This document shows, piece after piece, positions 43,875-53,596 of a DNA stretch of 64,000 nucleotides. Source of the DNA: Acidovorax sp. RAC01 (GTDB taxonomy: Bacteria; Pseudomonadota; Gammaproteobacteria; Burkholderiales; Burkholderiaceae_C); NCBI RefSeq assembly GCF_001714725.1, contig NZ_CP016447.1:3091001-3155000 (forward strand). The letters run 5' to 3'. The translations under genes and the position numbers were made by a program. Within the stretch, counting starts at the first letter, position 1; the number at the start of each line of letters is the position of its first letter. The notes under the pieces were generated by a model. The model was not told the DNA's origin and did no database searches. It saw nothing but the letters and a program-made list of their open reading frames with translations.

Positions 43875-44920
43875 ACTCCAGGCGCGCACCATCTGAAGCG
43901 CCTCCACGGACGCTAACCGAGCCGCCTGCTTGCGCGCTGGAGGATTGGGCCGAGGAAGAGTCCGAGGAGCCGGCAGACGCAGGTGGCAGTGAACTCCGTT
44001 CCATGACGATGGGCGAGGCCCAGCACGGGCAGCGGCTGGACCGCGCACTGGCCGACCTCGTCCCCGAGCTGTCGCGCAGCTACCTGCAGCAGCTGATGGC
44101 GCTGGGTTGCGTGACCTTGCAGGGCCGCCCTGCAACCAAGGCGTCTACCAAGGTCAAGGTGGGCGATCAGGCGACGCTGGAGATGCGGCCTACGCTGCAG
44201 AGCCAGGCCTTCCGTCCGGAAGCCATGGCACTGGACATCGTCTATGAGGACGAGCATCTGCTGATCGTGAACAAGCCCGCCGGGCTGGTTGTGCACCCTG
44301 CTCCGGGGAACTGGAGCGGCACGCTGCTCAACGGGCTGCTGGCGCGTGACACCAAGGCCTTGCTCGTGCCGCGCGCTGGCATCGTGCACCGGCTCGACAA
44401 AGACACGAGCGGCCTGATGGTCGTGGCCCGCGATCGCGCGACCATGGATGCGCTGGTCGCCCTCATCGCAGCGCGCAAGGTGCAACGCCAGTATGTGGCG
44501 CTGGCGCATGGCGCTTGGACCGGTCAGAAATCGGTGACGGTAGACGCGCCGATCGGCCGCGACCCCAGGAACCGGCTGCGTATGGCGGTGGTCGATCTGG
44601 CGTTGCACGTGGGCAAGACGGCCCGTACTGACGTGCGGCTGCTCGATGGTGCAGATCAGGGCTGCTGGGTGCAGTGCACGCTGCACACTGGGCGCACCCA
44701 TCAGATACGGGTTCACATGGCAATGCTCCGACATCCGCTGGTGGGCGATACCCTGTACGGCGGGGCGCCGCTGGAAGGCATGCAGCGCCAGGCGCTTCAC
44801 GCGTTCCGGCTTGCCTTTGATCATCCTGTCTCGGGCGCGCCCCTGGAGTTCTTTGCACCGGTGCCCGCCGACATGCGTGACGCGTTGGCTTTGTGGGGCC
44901 TCAGCTACAATCTGGCGTAA
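43871..44920 (+). CDS. rluD: 23S rRNA pseudouridine synthase, RluD family
   Basis: 349 residues if started at TTG 43871. An S4 RNA-binding domain (GQRLDRALADLVPELSRSYLQQLMALGCVTLQG) is followed by the catalytic domain with RAGIVHRLDKDTSGLMVVARD (catalytic D176), VQRQYVALAHG and LHTGRTHQIRVHMAMLRHPLVGD. RluD modifies helix 69 of 23S rRNA. The start is uncertain: TTG 43871 overlaps the nlpD stop and has no ribosome site, ATG 44003 would remove an acidic, presumably disordered N-terminus. It occupies the place where rpoS would be expected. Confidence 0.92.
   Translation: MNSRRAPSEAPPRTLTEPPACALEDWAEEESEEPADAGGSELRSMTMGEAQHGQRLDRALADLVPELSRSYLQQLMALGCVTLQGRPATKASTKVKVGDQATLEMRPTLQSQAFRPEAMALDIVYEDEHLLIVNKPAGLVVHPAPGNWSGTLLNGLLARDTKALLVPRAGIVHRLDKDTSGLMVVARDRATMDALVALIAARKVQRQYVALAHGAWTGQKSVTVDAPIGRDPRNRLRMAVVDLALHVGKTARTDVRLLDGADQGCWVQCTLHTGRTHQIRVHMAMLRHPLVGDTLYGGAPLEGMQRQALHAFRLAFDHPVSGAPLEFFAPVPADMRDALALWGLSYNLA
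44906..44911 (+). promoter_or_regulatory. -10-like box TACAAT at the end of rluD
   Basis: GCTACAATCTGG lies inside the last codons of rluD, about 155 bases before scpB. It matches the other TA(C/G)AATC boxes of this window; no -35 is evident. Confidence 0.25.
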
Positions 44921-45064
44921 CGGCCCGAGAGGCCGCAGCCCGAAGACGGATTCCCGCCGGGCTCTCGCGCAGCGCTGCAGTTCTGCACCGCGCACCACTG
45001 ATTGCACCTGCTGTTGACGTGACCCGCGTTGCGACGCGTGGCACTTTCCAGGAATCACTGAACC

Positions 45065-45790
45065 ATGAACACGGTGGATGCCAAGAGGGTCCTCGAAACC
45101 GCGCTGATCTGCGCCCCGCAGCCCGTACCCGTGCGGGAGCTGCGCGTCCTGTTCCGGGACGCACTGGGTTCCGACACGATCAAGCTGTTGTTGCAGGATC
45201 TTCAGCTCGAGTGGTCACAGCGCGGGGTCGAACTGGTGCAGGTGGCCAGCGGATGGCGCTTCCAGAGCCGACCAGAGATGCGCGAGTACCTGGACCGGCT
45301 TCATCCCGAGAAGCCACCGCGGTACTCGCGGGCCACGATGGAAACGTTGGCGATCATTGCGTACCGCCAGCCGGTCACCCGGGGGGGCATCGAAGATATC
45401 CGGGGCGTGACCGTGAACAGTCTCATCATCAAGCAGCTGGAGGATCGCGGCTGGGTGGAGGTCATCGGGCACCGCGAAACGGTTGGGCGGCCATCGCTGT
45501 TTGCCACCACGCGGCAGTTTCTGGACGATATGGGCCTGCAGTCGCTCGACCAGCTGCCGGTGCTGGACGATCCGTCGGGCAGCGCGAATGCGCTGGAAGC
45601 CATGGCAGCCGCCGCACAGGGCGTCATAGAGCCTGAGCCCGAGCCAGAAGTTGCAGCTGCGGCCGGCGATGTGCAGGGCGGCGCGACGGCTTCGTTGACG
45701 GACGGGGCACTTTTTGAAAACGCGGAGACTGAGCTTCGCAACGACGATACGAACACTGATACCCCAGGTGGTATCGAGGGAACTACTTGA
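45065..45790 (+). CDS. scpB: Segregation and condensation protein B
   Basis: 241 residues. ScpB is the kite subunit of the SMC-ScpAB complex that compacts and segregates chromosomes. The two winged-helix domains are visible: [21 protein letters not shown] and [66 protein letters not shown] sequence. A disordered acidic tail of about 75 residues follows. scpA is not next to it. Its TGA overlaps the ATG of rluB. Confidence 0.95.
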   Translation: MNTVDAKRVLETALICAPQPVPVRELRVLFRDALGSDTIKLLLQDLQLEWSQRGVELVQVASGWRFQSRPEMREYLDRLHPEKPPRYSRATMETLAIIAYRQPVTRGGIEDIRGVTVNSLIIKQLEDRGWVEVIGHRETVGRPSLFATTRQFLDDMGLQSLDQLPVLDDPSGSANALEAMAAAAQGVIEPEPEPEVAAAAGDVQGGATASLTDGALFENAETELRNDDTNTDTPGGIEGTT

Positions 45791-47379
45791 TGAACGATTC
45801 AGCCTCCGATGCGCCGGCAGGACAGCCGCACCCCGCAGAAGTTGATGCCGCTCTGGTGCCGAAGAAGGCGCCGGCCAAACGCGCCCCGCGCAAGAAGGCG
45901 GAGCCGGTGCCGGATGATGGCGATCCAACGGATGAGATACCGGCACTCGCGGCTGGCATGCCAGAGGCAGTGAGTGAAAAGGTGTTGGTCACACCTGCTG
46001 CGGATACGCAGGTGGAGGCGAGTGCCGAGGATGGTCAGGCGACCCCAGTTGTCGAATCGGTACGGCAGCCCCGGACGCACGGAGATCGCGCACCGCGCGC
46101 TCAGGCGCGGGGTCGTGACGGCCGGGCAGAGGCCCCGCGCCCGAAAGCCGATGGGGCTGGAAAGCGCAGGCCTGCGCCGGTGGTAGAGGGCTATCACTTT
46201 GAAGATGTGGTGTCAGGCCGGTTCGACGAGGATGAAACATCCCCCGAGGCTGTCCCGGCAAAGCGCGTGCTTTTGCCCCAGGTGGAAACTCCCAAGCTGC
46301 ACAAAGTGCTCGCTCAGGCAGGTCTGGGTTCGCGCCTTGAGATGGAACAGCTCATTCTTGAAGGGCGCATCTCGGTCAACAACGAACCCGCCCATATTGG
46401 CCAGCGCATCCAGTTTGGCGACCAGGTCAAGGTCAATGGCAAGCCGATCCGATACCGTATCGACCCACCGCCAGCCCGTGTGATCGCGTATCACAAGCCT
46501 GTGGGTGAGGTGGTCACGCACGACGACCCGCAAAACCGACCGACGGTGTTCCGCAAGCTGCCCAGGCTCATGCAGGGCAAGTGGCAGTCGGTAGGGCGGC
46601 TGGACCTCAATACTGAAGGCTTGCTTCTGTTCACCAGTTCGGGTGAGCTGGCCAACAAGCTCATGCATCCCCGCTTTGGCTTGGAGCGCGAGTACGCGGT
46701 GCGTGTGCTGGGTGCGCTGAGCAACGAAGAAAAGCAGCGGCTGCTTGACGGCGTCCGGCTTGATGACGGCATGGCGTCGTTCGGCTCCATTGAAGACGGT
46801 GGCGGCGAGGGGTCGAATTGCTGGTATCGCGTCACGATTTCCGAGGGGCGCAATCGTGAAGTGCGCCGCATGCTGGAGGCCGTGGGCCACGCGGTCAGTC
46901 GCCTGATCCGCATCCGCTATGGCGCCATGATGTTGCCCCGTGGCCTGAAGCGCGGCGCATGGCTTGAACTGGACGACAGTGACATCCGTGCGCTTGTACA
47001 GGCTGCGAGCGCGGGGCGTGCAAATGCCCTCCCATCCGAAGTCGGGCAGGCGGCGCGACAGGGTACGGAGGGTCGATCGGGGGGGCGTTCGGGCGATCGC
47101 GGGCGTGGCGGTCAGCGTTCGGGTGGTGGTGGCTTCCGTCGCGATGGCGCCCCGGGGCAACCGGGAGCAGCGCGTGGCAATAAGCCGCGCCGCGATGGCA
47201 TGCCCCAGGGGCAGGGAGCACGCGGCAAGGGTGCCGGTAACGCGGACAGGCCGCGGTCTGCCCAGCCAGACCCGATGAAGACTTCGGTGGGTTACATCGG
47301 CGTGGACAGCCTCTCGCGACACCGTCAGGACGCCAAGAAGCGCCCGCCCGGTGGCCCCCGCCGTGGGGGCGGCCGTTGA
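45790..47379 (+). CDS. rluB: 23S rRNA pseudouridine synthase B with long disordered ends
   Basis: 529 residues, about twice the catalytic unit. An Ala/Lys/Arg-rich N-terminal extension of about 165 residues precedes the S4 domain (HKVLAQAGLGSRLEMEQLILEGRISVN). The catalytic domain has GRLDLNTEGLLLFTSSGELANKLMHP with catalytic D272, and GRNREVRRMLEAVGHAVSRLIRIRYG. A final stretch of about 110 residues is rich in Gly, Arg and Ser (GGRSGDRGRGGQRSGGG), an RGG-like RNA-binding tail. It starts inside the scpB stop codon, so the two are coupled. Confidence 0.93.
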   Translation: MNDSASDAPAGQPHPAEVDAALVPKKAPAKRAPRKKAEPVPDDGDPTDEIPALAAGMPEAVSEKVLVTPAADTQVEASAEDGQATPVVESVRQPRTHGDRAPRAQARGRDGRAEAPRPKADGAGKRRPAPVVEGYHFEDVVSGRFDEDETSPEAVPAKRVLLPQVETPKLHKVLAQAGLGSRLEMEQLILEGRISVNNEPAHIGQRIQFGDQVKVNGKPIRYRIDPPPARVIAYHKPVGEVVTHDDPQNRPTVFRKLPRLMQGKWQSVGRLDLNTEGLLLFTSSGELANKLMHPRFGLEREYAVRVLGALSNEEKQRLLDGVRLDDGMASFGSIEDGGGEGSNCWYRVTISEGRNREVRRMLEAVGHAVSRLIRIRYGAMMLPRGLKRGAWLELDDSDIRALVQAASAGRANALPSEVGQAARQGTEGRSGGRSGDRGRGGQRSGGGGFRRDGAPGQPGAARGNKPRRDGMPQGQGARGKGAGNADRPRSAQPDPMKTSVGYIGVDSLSRHRQDAKKRPPGGPRRGGGR

Positions 47380-47400
47380 GTGGGGCTATCACCGCCCGGT

Positions 47401-47406
47401 TAGAAT
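47401..47406 (+). promoter_or_regulatory. Candidate ndk promoter -10 TAGAAT
   Basis: TAGAATCG lies 57 bases before ndk. TTGAGT (47376-47381) could be a -35 at a long 19-base spacing. Confidence 0.35.
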
Positions 47407-47462
47407 CGAAGGCTTTGCCTTGTGGGCAAACGAAATACAGCAACAACCATTGAGGAATCAAC

Positions 47463-47888
47463 ATGGCAATCGAACGCACTCTCTCCATCATCAAGCCTGA
47501 CGCAGTGGCCAAGAACGTCATCGGCCAGATCTATGCCCGTTTTGAAGCTGCCGGCCTGAAGGTTGTGGCTGCGCGCATGGCTCACCTGTCGCGACTGGAA
47601 GCCGAGCAGTTCTACGCAGTGCACAAAGAGCGTCCTTTCTTCAAGGATCTGGTGGATTTCATGATCTCCGGTCCGGTGATGATTCAGGCGCTGGAAGGTG
47701 AAAACGCCATCCTTAAGAACCGCGAACTGATGGGCGCCACTGACCCCAAGAAGGCAGAAGCGGGCACGATCCGCGCTGACTTTGCTGACAGCATTGACGC
47801 GAACGCTGTGCACGGCTCCGACGCTGCAGAAACCGCCCAGGCAGAAGTCGCATTCTTCTTCCCTGGCATGAACGTCTACTCGCGTTGA
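47463..47888 (+). CDS. ndk: Nucleoside diphosphate kinase
   Basis: 141 residues, full length. It transfers the gamma-phosphate of ATP to nucleoside diphosphates. [45 protein letters not shown] and the phosphohistidine H117 in [12 protein letters not shown] are intact. GAGGA precedes the ATG. A hairpin lies after it; rlmN follows. Confidence 0.97.
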   Translation: MAIERTLSIIKPDAVAKNVIGQIYARFEAAGLKVVAARMAHLSRLEAEQFYAVHKERPFFKDLVDFMISGPVMIQALEGENAILKNRELMGATDPKKAEAGTIRADFADSIDANAVHGSDAAETAQAEVAFFFPGMNVYSR

Positions 47889-47896
47889 GATGACTT

Positions 47897-47945
47897 ACCC
47901 CCTGCTCAAGCCGGCCTCGTCGAGGATGCCTGAGACGCAGGGGGT
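47897..47945 (+). terminator. Hairpin between ndk and rlmN
   Basis: ACCCCCTG (47897-47904) pairs with CAGGGGGT (47938-47945), and CTCA/TGAG plus GGC/GCC can pair inside. No T run follows. It could attenuate or stabilise the ndk transcript. Confidence 0.4.
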
Positions 47946-47975
47946 GCCCGCGCGGCACATCCCGGGGTCATTGTG

Positions 47976-49100
47976 ATGACCACGACGAATCTTCTGGAGT
48001 TTGATCTCGACGGCCTCGCAGCCTTTTGCGAGCGGCTGGGCGAGAAGCGTTTTCGAGCCACGCAGCTTTTCCGCTGGATTCATCAGCGGGGAGCCAGCGA
48101 CTTCGACGCAATGAGCGACCTTGCCAAGAGCTTGCGCGAGAAGCTCAAGGGGTGTGCACATGTACGGGCGCTGCCTGTGGTGTCCGAACATGTGTCTTCG
48201 GACGGCACGGTGAAGTGGCTGTTCGATGTGGGCGATGGCAACGCGGTCGAGTCCGTGTTCATCCCTGAGGACGACCGCGGCACCCTGTGCATTTCGTCGC
48301 AGGCCGGTTGTGCTGTGGGCTGCCGGTTTTGCTCCACAGGGCACCAGGGCTTCAGCCGCAACTTGACTACGGGTGAGATCATTGCCCAGTTGTGGTTCGC
48401 AGAGCACTCGCTGCGCAAGCGCCTCAGGGCGGACGAGCGAGTCATTTCCAATGTGGTGATGATGGGAATGGGTGAGCCGCTGCAGAATTACTCGGCACTC
48501 GTACCGGCCCTCAAGGCGATGCTGGACGACCATGGATATGGTCTGTCGCGCAGGCGGGTGACCGTTTCCACTTCTGGCGTAGTTCCGATGATCGACCGGC
48601 TCGGCAACGACTGCCCGGTGGCGCTGGCTGTATCCCTGCATGCGCCCAATGATCCACTACGCGACAACCTTGTTCCGCTGAACCGCAAGTACCCGTTGGC
48701 TGAATTGCTGGAGGCCTGCAACCGGTATCTGGAGCACGCTCCACGGGACTTCATCACGTTTGAATACTGCATGCTCGATGGCGTGAATGACCAACCGGAG
48801 CATGCCGAGGAACTGATCAGGCTGGTAAAGCCTGGTGGGCGTGTGGGCGTACGCTGCAAGTTCAACCTTATTCCTTTCAATCCCTTTCCTGCGTCGGGTC
48901 TGCTGCGCTCGCCGCAAAATCGCGTCCTTGCCTTTGCCAAGGTGCTCGGCGACGCCGGTATCGTCACTACGGTAAGAAAGACGCGCGGCGACGATATTGA
49001 CGCTGCGTGCGGACAGCTTGCCGGAGACGTGAAAGATCGGACGCGCGCTGCAGAGCGGATGGCAAAGCAGCGGACAATCCCAATAAAGCCAGAAGCCTGA
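47976..49100 (+). CDS. rlmN: Dual-specificity RNA methyltransferase RlmN
   Basis: 374 residues, radical-SAM enzyme that methylates C2 of A2503 in 23S rRNA and A37 in some tRNAs. The 4Fe-4S cluster is bound by C112, C116 and C119 ([13 protein letters not shown]), the catalytic resolving cysteine is C345 in [10 protein letters not shown], and [13 protein letters not shown] and [18 protein letters not shown] are the usual motifs. ATG 47976 is preferred over the in-frame GTG three bases earlier. No clear ribosome site is seen. Starts a run of core genes to 60.7 kb. Confidence 0.96.
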   Translation: MTTTNLLEFDLDGLAAFCERLGEKRFRATQLFRWIHQRGASDFDAMSDLAKSLREKLKGCAHVRALPVVSEHVSSDGTVKWLFDVGDGNAVESVFIPEDDRGTLCISSQAGCAVGCRFCSTGHQGFSRNLTTGEIIAQLWFAEHSLRKRLRADERVISNVVMMGMGEPLQNYSALVPALKAMLDDHGYGLSRRRVTVSTSGVVPMIDRLGNDCPVALAVSLHAPNDPLRDNLVPLNRKYPLAELLEACNRYLEHAPRDFITFEYCMLDGVNDQPEHAEELIRLVKPGGRVGVRCKFNLIPFNPFPASGLLRSPQNRVLAFAKVLGDAGIVTTVRKTRGDDIDAACGQLAGDVKDRTRAAERMAKQRTIPIKPEA

Positions 49101-49136
49101 GTCTTTGGGTGGGCGGCACTAACAAGGAGGCACTAG

Positions 49137-49976
49137 ATGGCGGGTTTTGTCGAACGCGGGCGGCACCTGGGTCGCAGGGTACTCATTACGTGTGGTGCTG
49201 TTCTGTTTGCCACGGTGTTTCAGGGGTGTGCGACCTCCAAGGGGCCCGGCGGTACTGCCAGCGATACGGATGCTGAACTGGTGACGCCGTCTGATGAGCC
49301 CGAGACCCGTCGCCGTGCCCGCATTCGCCTGGAACTGGCGGCCAACTATTTCGAGAACGGCCAGACGGCCGTCGCGTTGGACGAAGTCAAACAGGCCCTG
49401 GCGGCCGATCCCACTTACGCCGATGCGTTCAACCTGCGGGGTCTCATATTCATGCGGGTGAACGATTTTGGACAGGCCGAGGAAAGTTTCCGTCGGTCTC
49501 TGGCGCTCAAGGCGGGCGACTCGAATGTTCTGCACAACTATGGCTGGCTGCTTTGCCAGCAAAAGAAATACCCGGAGGCTGACCAGCAGTTTCTGCGTGC
49601 GCTGGCTAACCCCGCCTACGGAGCTCGAGCCAAAACGTTGATGGCCCGAGGGCTTTGCCATGCTGGCGCAGGCCAGTTCGTGGAGGCTGAACAGTCCCTC
49701 TCCAAGGCGTACGAGCTGGATGCAGCCAACCCGGTGGTCGGTTATCACTTGGCTGCGTTGCTGTTTCGACGCAGCGATTTGCCTCGCGCGCAGTTCTACA
49801 TTCGTCGGCTCAACAACAGTCAGTTTGCGAATTCCGAATCACTGTGGCTCGGTATCAAGGTCGAGAGAGCGCTGAACGATATGGTCGCGATGCGGCAACT
49901 TGCTGATCAGTTGCGCAGGCGCTTTCCGGAATCGCGTGAACTGGGGGCATATGAGCGTGGGGCTTTCAATGAGTGA
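49137..49976 (+). CDS. pilW: Type IV pilus biogenesis lipoprotein PilW/PilF (TPR protein)
   Basis: 279 residues. Lipobox FQGC with C31, then tetratricopeptide repeats (YADAFNLRGLIFMRVNDFGQAEESFRRSLALKAGD; LHNYGWLLCQQKKYPEADQQFLRAL). PilF/PilW is the pilotin that puts the PilQ secretin in the outer membrane. Strong AAGGAGG ribosome site. The position after rlmN and before the RodZ-like gene is standard in proteobacteria. The last eight bases overlap the next gene if ATG 49969 is its start. Confidence 0.92.
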   Translation: MAGFVERGRHLGRRVLITCGAVLFATVFQGCATSKGPGGTASDTDAELVTPSDEPETRRRARIRLELAANYFENGQTAVALDEVKQALAADPTYADAFNLRGLIFMRVNDFGQAEESFRRSLALKAGDSNVLHNYGWLLCQQKKYPEADQQFLRALANPAYGARAKTLMARGLCHAGAGQFVEAEQSLSKAYELDAANPVVGYHLAALLFRRSDLPRAQFYIRRLNNSQFANSESLWLGIKVERALNDMVAMRQLADQLRRRFPESRELGAYERGAFNE

Positions 49977-50892
49977 CGTGGCAGAGCAGGGCGGAGTGAC
50001 CGCAGGATCGCTTCTGAGAGAGGCTCGACAGGCGAGTGGTCTGCATATCGCGGCCTTGGCAGTGGCGCTCAAGGTGCCGGTCAGCAAACTTGAAGCGCTC
50101 GAAGCGGACGACTATGCGGCCTTGCCGGATACCGTATTTGTAAGGGCCCTCGCCTCCAGTGTGTGTCGTACTCTCAAGCTGGAGCCGGGGCCGGTGCTCT
50201 CGCTTCTGCCTCAAAGCAAGAGCCCTCGCCTTTCTGCAGACAGCGCGGGGCTCAATGCACCGGTCAAGGGTACCGGTGTGCGCTCTGGCGGGGGTGGCTC
50301 GTCGGGCACGTCTGCTCCCAAGTCAGTAGTGTTTTTGGTAGCGGTCTTGTTGATAGGTGCGCTGGTCGTCCTCTATCTTCCCAGCGGCACGCGTCTGGAC
50401 GCGCTCCAACCTACCCAGGCTCCGGCGGTTCCACCTGTCTTGGATGTGCCTGCTCCACTCTCGGCCCCGTCACCCGCGACTGTCGCGACGGCCGGTGCGT
50501 CGGAGCACGCCCCCGCCTCTGGGGTACCTCCGGCCGCTCCTGCGGCCAGTGCGGCGCGCCCTGCTGTGTCTGTTGCCGAGCCTGTGGCTGCAACCGCCAG
50601 CATGGCTGTCGCCGCGACTTCTGCATCCAGTGCGACGCCCTCGGCCAATGTCAGCGGAGACACGCTGGTCCTGCGTGCGAGTGCCGAGTCGTGGGTTCAG
50701 GTGCGGGACGGCTCGGGAGCGTCGCTCCTGCAACGCAAACTTGTTGCTGGCGAGACGGTTTCGGTAGGGGGATCAATGCCCATGACAGTGGTAGTGGGTC
50801 GTGCCGATGCAACGGAGGTATTCGTTCGTGGCAAGCCCTTTGATCTGGGCGCCGTTTCCCGTGAGAACGTTGCTCGCTTCGAGGTGAAATAG
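49969..50892 (+). CDS. RodZ-like membrane protein with helix-turn-helix domain
   Basis: About 307 residues. A Xre-like helix-turn-helix ([40 protein letters not shown]) is followed by a linker, one membrane helix ([19 protein letters not shown]), a long Ala/Pro/Ser region of about 110 residues and a DUF4115 beta domain ([25 protein letters not shown]). RodZ links MreB to the wall-synthesis complex. ATG 49969 has GGGG six bases upstream; ATG 49951 in the same frame would add six residues. Its TAG overlaps the GTG of ispG. Confidence 0.88.
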   Translation: MSDVAEQGGVTAGSLLREARQASGLHIAALAVALKVPVSKLEALEADDYAALPDTVFVRALASSVCRTLKLEPGPVLSLLPQSKSPRLSADSAGLNAPVKGTGVRSGGGGSSGTSAPKSVVFLVAVLLIGALVVLYLPSGTRLDALQPTQAPAVPPVLDVPAPLSAPSPATVATAGASEHAPASGVPPAAPAASAARPAVSVAEPVAATASMAVAATSASSATPSANVSGDTLVLRASAESWVQVRDGSGASLLQRKLVAGETVSVGGSMPMTVVVGRADATEVFVRGKPFDLGAVSRENVARFEVK

Positions 50893-52178
50893 TGCATAAC
50901 GAAAACGCTGCTCCAGGTCCCATTCCAATCGCGTACCCCTTGCCAAGGAGATCCCGTCAGGCCAAGGTGGTATGGGGGTCGCGGGTTGTTACGGTAGGCG
51001 GCGATGCTCCCGTTCGCGTGCAGTCGATGACGAATACCGACACCGTGGATGCAATTGCCACCGCAATCCAGGTCAAGGAACTTGCTCAGGCGGGTTCTGA
51101 ATTTGTGCGAATCACGGTGAATACGCCTGAGGCGGCTGCGGCTGTGCCGTACATTCGCGAGCAGCTTGATCGCATGGGGGAATCCGTTCCTTTGGTGGGC
51201 GATTTTCACTACAACGGCCATCGCCTTCTGACGGACTTTCCCGATTGCGCACAAGCGTTGTCAAAGTACCGTATCAACCCCGGAAATGTCGGTAAGGGCG
51301 ACAAAAGGGATCGTCAGTTCGGGCAGATGATTGACGCTGCCATGCGCTGGAACAAAGTGGTCCGGATTGGCGTGAACTGGGGTAGCTTGGACCAGGAACT
51401 GCTCGCAGACCTGATGGACATGAACAGCCGGCGAATCAGCCCGTGGGATGCGCGCCAGGTGATGTACGAAGCCCTGATCGCTTCGGCGATCGAGTCGGCC
51501 CGTCGGGCTGAGGCCATGGGGATGGATGGGAACCAGATCATCCTCTCGTGCAAGGTCAGCGGGGTGCAGGATTTGATCGCCGTCTACCGTGAACTCGCCC
51601 GCCGGTGTGACTATGCGCTTCACCTGGGGCTGACTGAAGCCGGGATGGGGACCAAGGGGACTGTCGCTTCGGCAGCTGCCTTGTCCGTACTGCTGCAAGA
51701 AGGAATAGGCGACACGATTCGGGTGTCGCTCACCCCTCAGCCCGGTGAGGCCCGCACGCAGGAGGTCGTAGTAGCGTCGGAAATTCTTCAGGCGCTAGGT
51801 TTGCGAGTGTTTGTCCCGAGTGTCACGGCCTGCCCCGGTTGTGGGCGAACCACGAGTACCACCTTCCAGGAAATGGCCAAGCAGATCGACGATTTCCTTC
51901 GGGCGCAGATGCCTGTGTGGCGGGTCCGCTATCCGGGCGTGGAGACTCTCCGCGTCGCTGTGATGGGGTGTATCGTCAACGGCCCAGGCGAGAGCAAGCA
52001 TGCCGACATCGGAATCAGCCTTCCCGGAACAGGCGAGGCACCGGCTGCCCCGGTTTTTATTGATGGTGAAAAGGCCATGACATTGCGGGGCGAACGGATT
52101 GCCGAGGAGTTCCACCAGATCGTCGAAAAATATGTCAAGCAACGGTTTGGCGCCGGTGACGTCTCGGAATTGGCATAG
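50892..52178 (+). CDS. ispG: (E)-4-hydroxy-3-methylbut-2-enyl-diphosphate synthase
   Basis: 428 residues. Penultimate step of the MEP isoprenoid route: it converts MEcPP to HMBPP with a 4Fe-4S cluster bound by C314, C317 and C360 ([16 protein letters not shown]). N-terminal [20 protein letters not shown] and [16 protein letters not shown] identify the TIM barrel. It starts with GTG overlapping the previous stop (TAGTG). hisS follows after 78 bases. Confidence 0.96.
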   Translation: MHNENAAPGPIPIAYPLPRRSRQAKVVWGSRVVTVGGDAPVRVQSMTNTDTVDAIATAIQVKELAQAGSEFVRITVNTPEAAAAVPYIREQLDRMGESVPLVGDFHYNGHRLLTDFPDCAQALSKYRINPGNVGKGDKRDRQFGQMIDAAMRWNKVVRIGVNWGSLDQELLADLMDMNSRRISPWDARQVMYEALIASAIESARRAEAMGMDGNQIILSCKVSGVQDLIAVYRELARRCDYALHLGLTEAGMGTKGTVASAAALSVLLQEGIGDTIRVSLTPQPGEARTQEVVVASEILQALGLRVFVPSVTACPGCGRTTSTTFQEMAKQIDDFLRAQMPVWRVRYPGVETLRVAVMGCIVNGPGESKHADIGISLPGTGEAPAAPVFIDGEKAMTLRGERIAEEFHQIVEKYVKQRFGAGDVSELA

Positions 52179-52256
52179 GTCTAAAGCGATTTACCACCCA
52201 CGGCCTCGCCCAACCTCAAGCGTGGCCCCGACTGACAGTGCAGGAATTACATAGTT

Positions 52257-53582
52257 GTGAGAATCGATAAAAGCGCGCCTTTCCCCAAGGCCGGTAAGTT
52301 GGCAGCCGTCAAGGGCATGAATGACATTCTTCCGCCTGAGTCGGCGCGCTGGGAGTGGCTGGAGGAAAAGGTTCGCAGCCTGATGGCGCGATATGCGTAC
52401 CGGAACATCCGCACGCCGGTCGTTGAACCCACAGCGCTGTTCGTCCGTGGTTTAGGTGAGGTGACTGATATCGTCGAGAAGGAGATGTACTCTTTCGAAG
52501 ATCGGCTCAATGGCGAACAATTGACCCTCCGTCCGGAGGCCACTGCAGGCGTGGTGCGGGCGGTGGTGGAGCACTCGATGCTCTACGAGGGTGGCAAGCG
52601 GTTGTACTACATGGGTCCGATGTTCCGGCATGAGCGGCCCCAGCGCGGGCGTTATCGCCAGTTTCATCAGATCGGGGCAGAAGCCTTGGGCTTTCCTGGC
52701 CCTGAGGTGGATGCCGAACTCATCTTGCTGGCGGATTCGCTGTGGCGCGAACTCGGTCTCACGGGTGTCAGACTTGAGCTCAACAGTCTTGGGGAACCGC
52801 ACGAGCGCAAAGCCCATCGCGAGGCGCTGATCCATTACCTGGAGCAGCATGCGGCGCTGCTAGACGAGGATGCGCGCAGGCGCTTGCATACCAATCCGCT
52901 GCGCATTCTCGACACCAAAAATCCTGCCATGCAGGCTATTGTTGACGCAGCGCCCCGCCTGATCGACTTCCTCGGGGAGGAGTCAATCAGCCACTTCGAA
53001 GGCGTGAAGGCCATACTGGATGCCAATGGCGTTCGCTGGACCGTCAACCCTCGCCTGGTGCGCGGGATGGACTATTACAACCTTACGGTTTTTGAATTTG
53101 TCACCGACCAGCTCGGGTCGCAAGGCACGATTTGTGGTGGTGGTCGGTACGATTACTTGATCGAGCAGGTGGGAGGCAAATCTGCTCCCGCTGTAGGTTG
53201 GGCTTTGGGGGTCGAGCGCGTGCTGGAGTTGCTCAAGGAGCAAGGTGTTGTCGCTCCGGCGCTTTCGCCCGACGTGTACGCTGTCATCCCCTCGGCGGCC
53301 AGCCTCCCGTTGGCGATGGTCGCAGTCCAGAGGCTGCGTTGTGCAGGTGTGTCGGTGCAAATGCACTCTGCCCCTCCCGGATCTGACGGGATGGGTAGCA
53401 TGAAGTCGCAATTCAAAAAAGCCGACGCCAGTGGCGCGATGTACGCCTTGGTATTTGGAGACGATGAGGTGTCCCGGGGGGCGGTGACCGTCAAAGCATT
53501 GCGTGATGGCGACGGAGCTCAATCCGAGCATCCGTTGGCGTCCATCGAACAATGGGCTCCCAACCTACAATCTAACCGTTAA
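52257..53582 (+). CDS. hisS: Histidyl-tRNA synthetase
   Basis: 441 residues, class II synthetase. Motif 1 with [26 protein letters not shown], motif 2 [19 protein letters not shown], the histidine-binding box [15 protein letters not shown], and motif 3 [14 protein letters not shown]-terminal anticodon-binding domain begins near VYAVIPSAA. Starts at GTG 52257 with AGGA 12 bases upstream. Followed after 14 bases by the YfgM-like gene, the normal arrangement. Confidence 0.97.
   Translation: MRIDKSAPFPKAGKLAAVKGMNDILPPESARWEWLEEKVRSLMARYAYRNIRTPVVEPTALFVRGLGEVTDIVEKEMYSFEDRLNGEQLTLRPEATAGVVRAVVEHSMLYEGGKRLYYMGPMFRHERPQRGRYRQFHQIGAEALGFPGPEVDAELILLADSLWRELGLTGVRLELNSLGEPHERKAHREALIHYLEQHAALLDEDARRRLHTNPLRILDTKNPAMQAIVDAAPRLIDFLGEESISHFEGVKAILDANGVRWTVNPRLVRGMDYYNLTVFEFVTDQLGSQGTICGGGRYDYLIEQVGGKSAPAVGWALGVERVLELLKEQGVVAPALSPDVYAVIPSAASLPLAMVAVQRLRCAGVSVQMHSAPPGSDGMGSMKSQFKKADASGAMYALVFGDDEVSRGAVTVKALRDGDGAQSEHPLASIEQWAPNLQSNR
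53566..53571 (+). promoter_or_regulatory. -10-like box TACAAT at the end of hisS
   Basis: CCTACAATCTAACC lies in the last codons of hisS, 26 bases before the YfgM-like gene. It matches the TA(C/G)AATC boxes elsewhere; no -35 is clear. Confidence 0.3.
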
Positions 53583-53596
53583 GCACAACTTATTTC

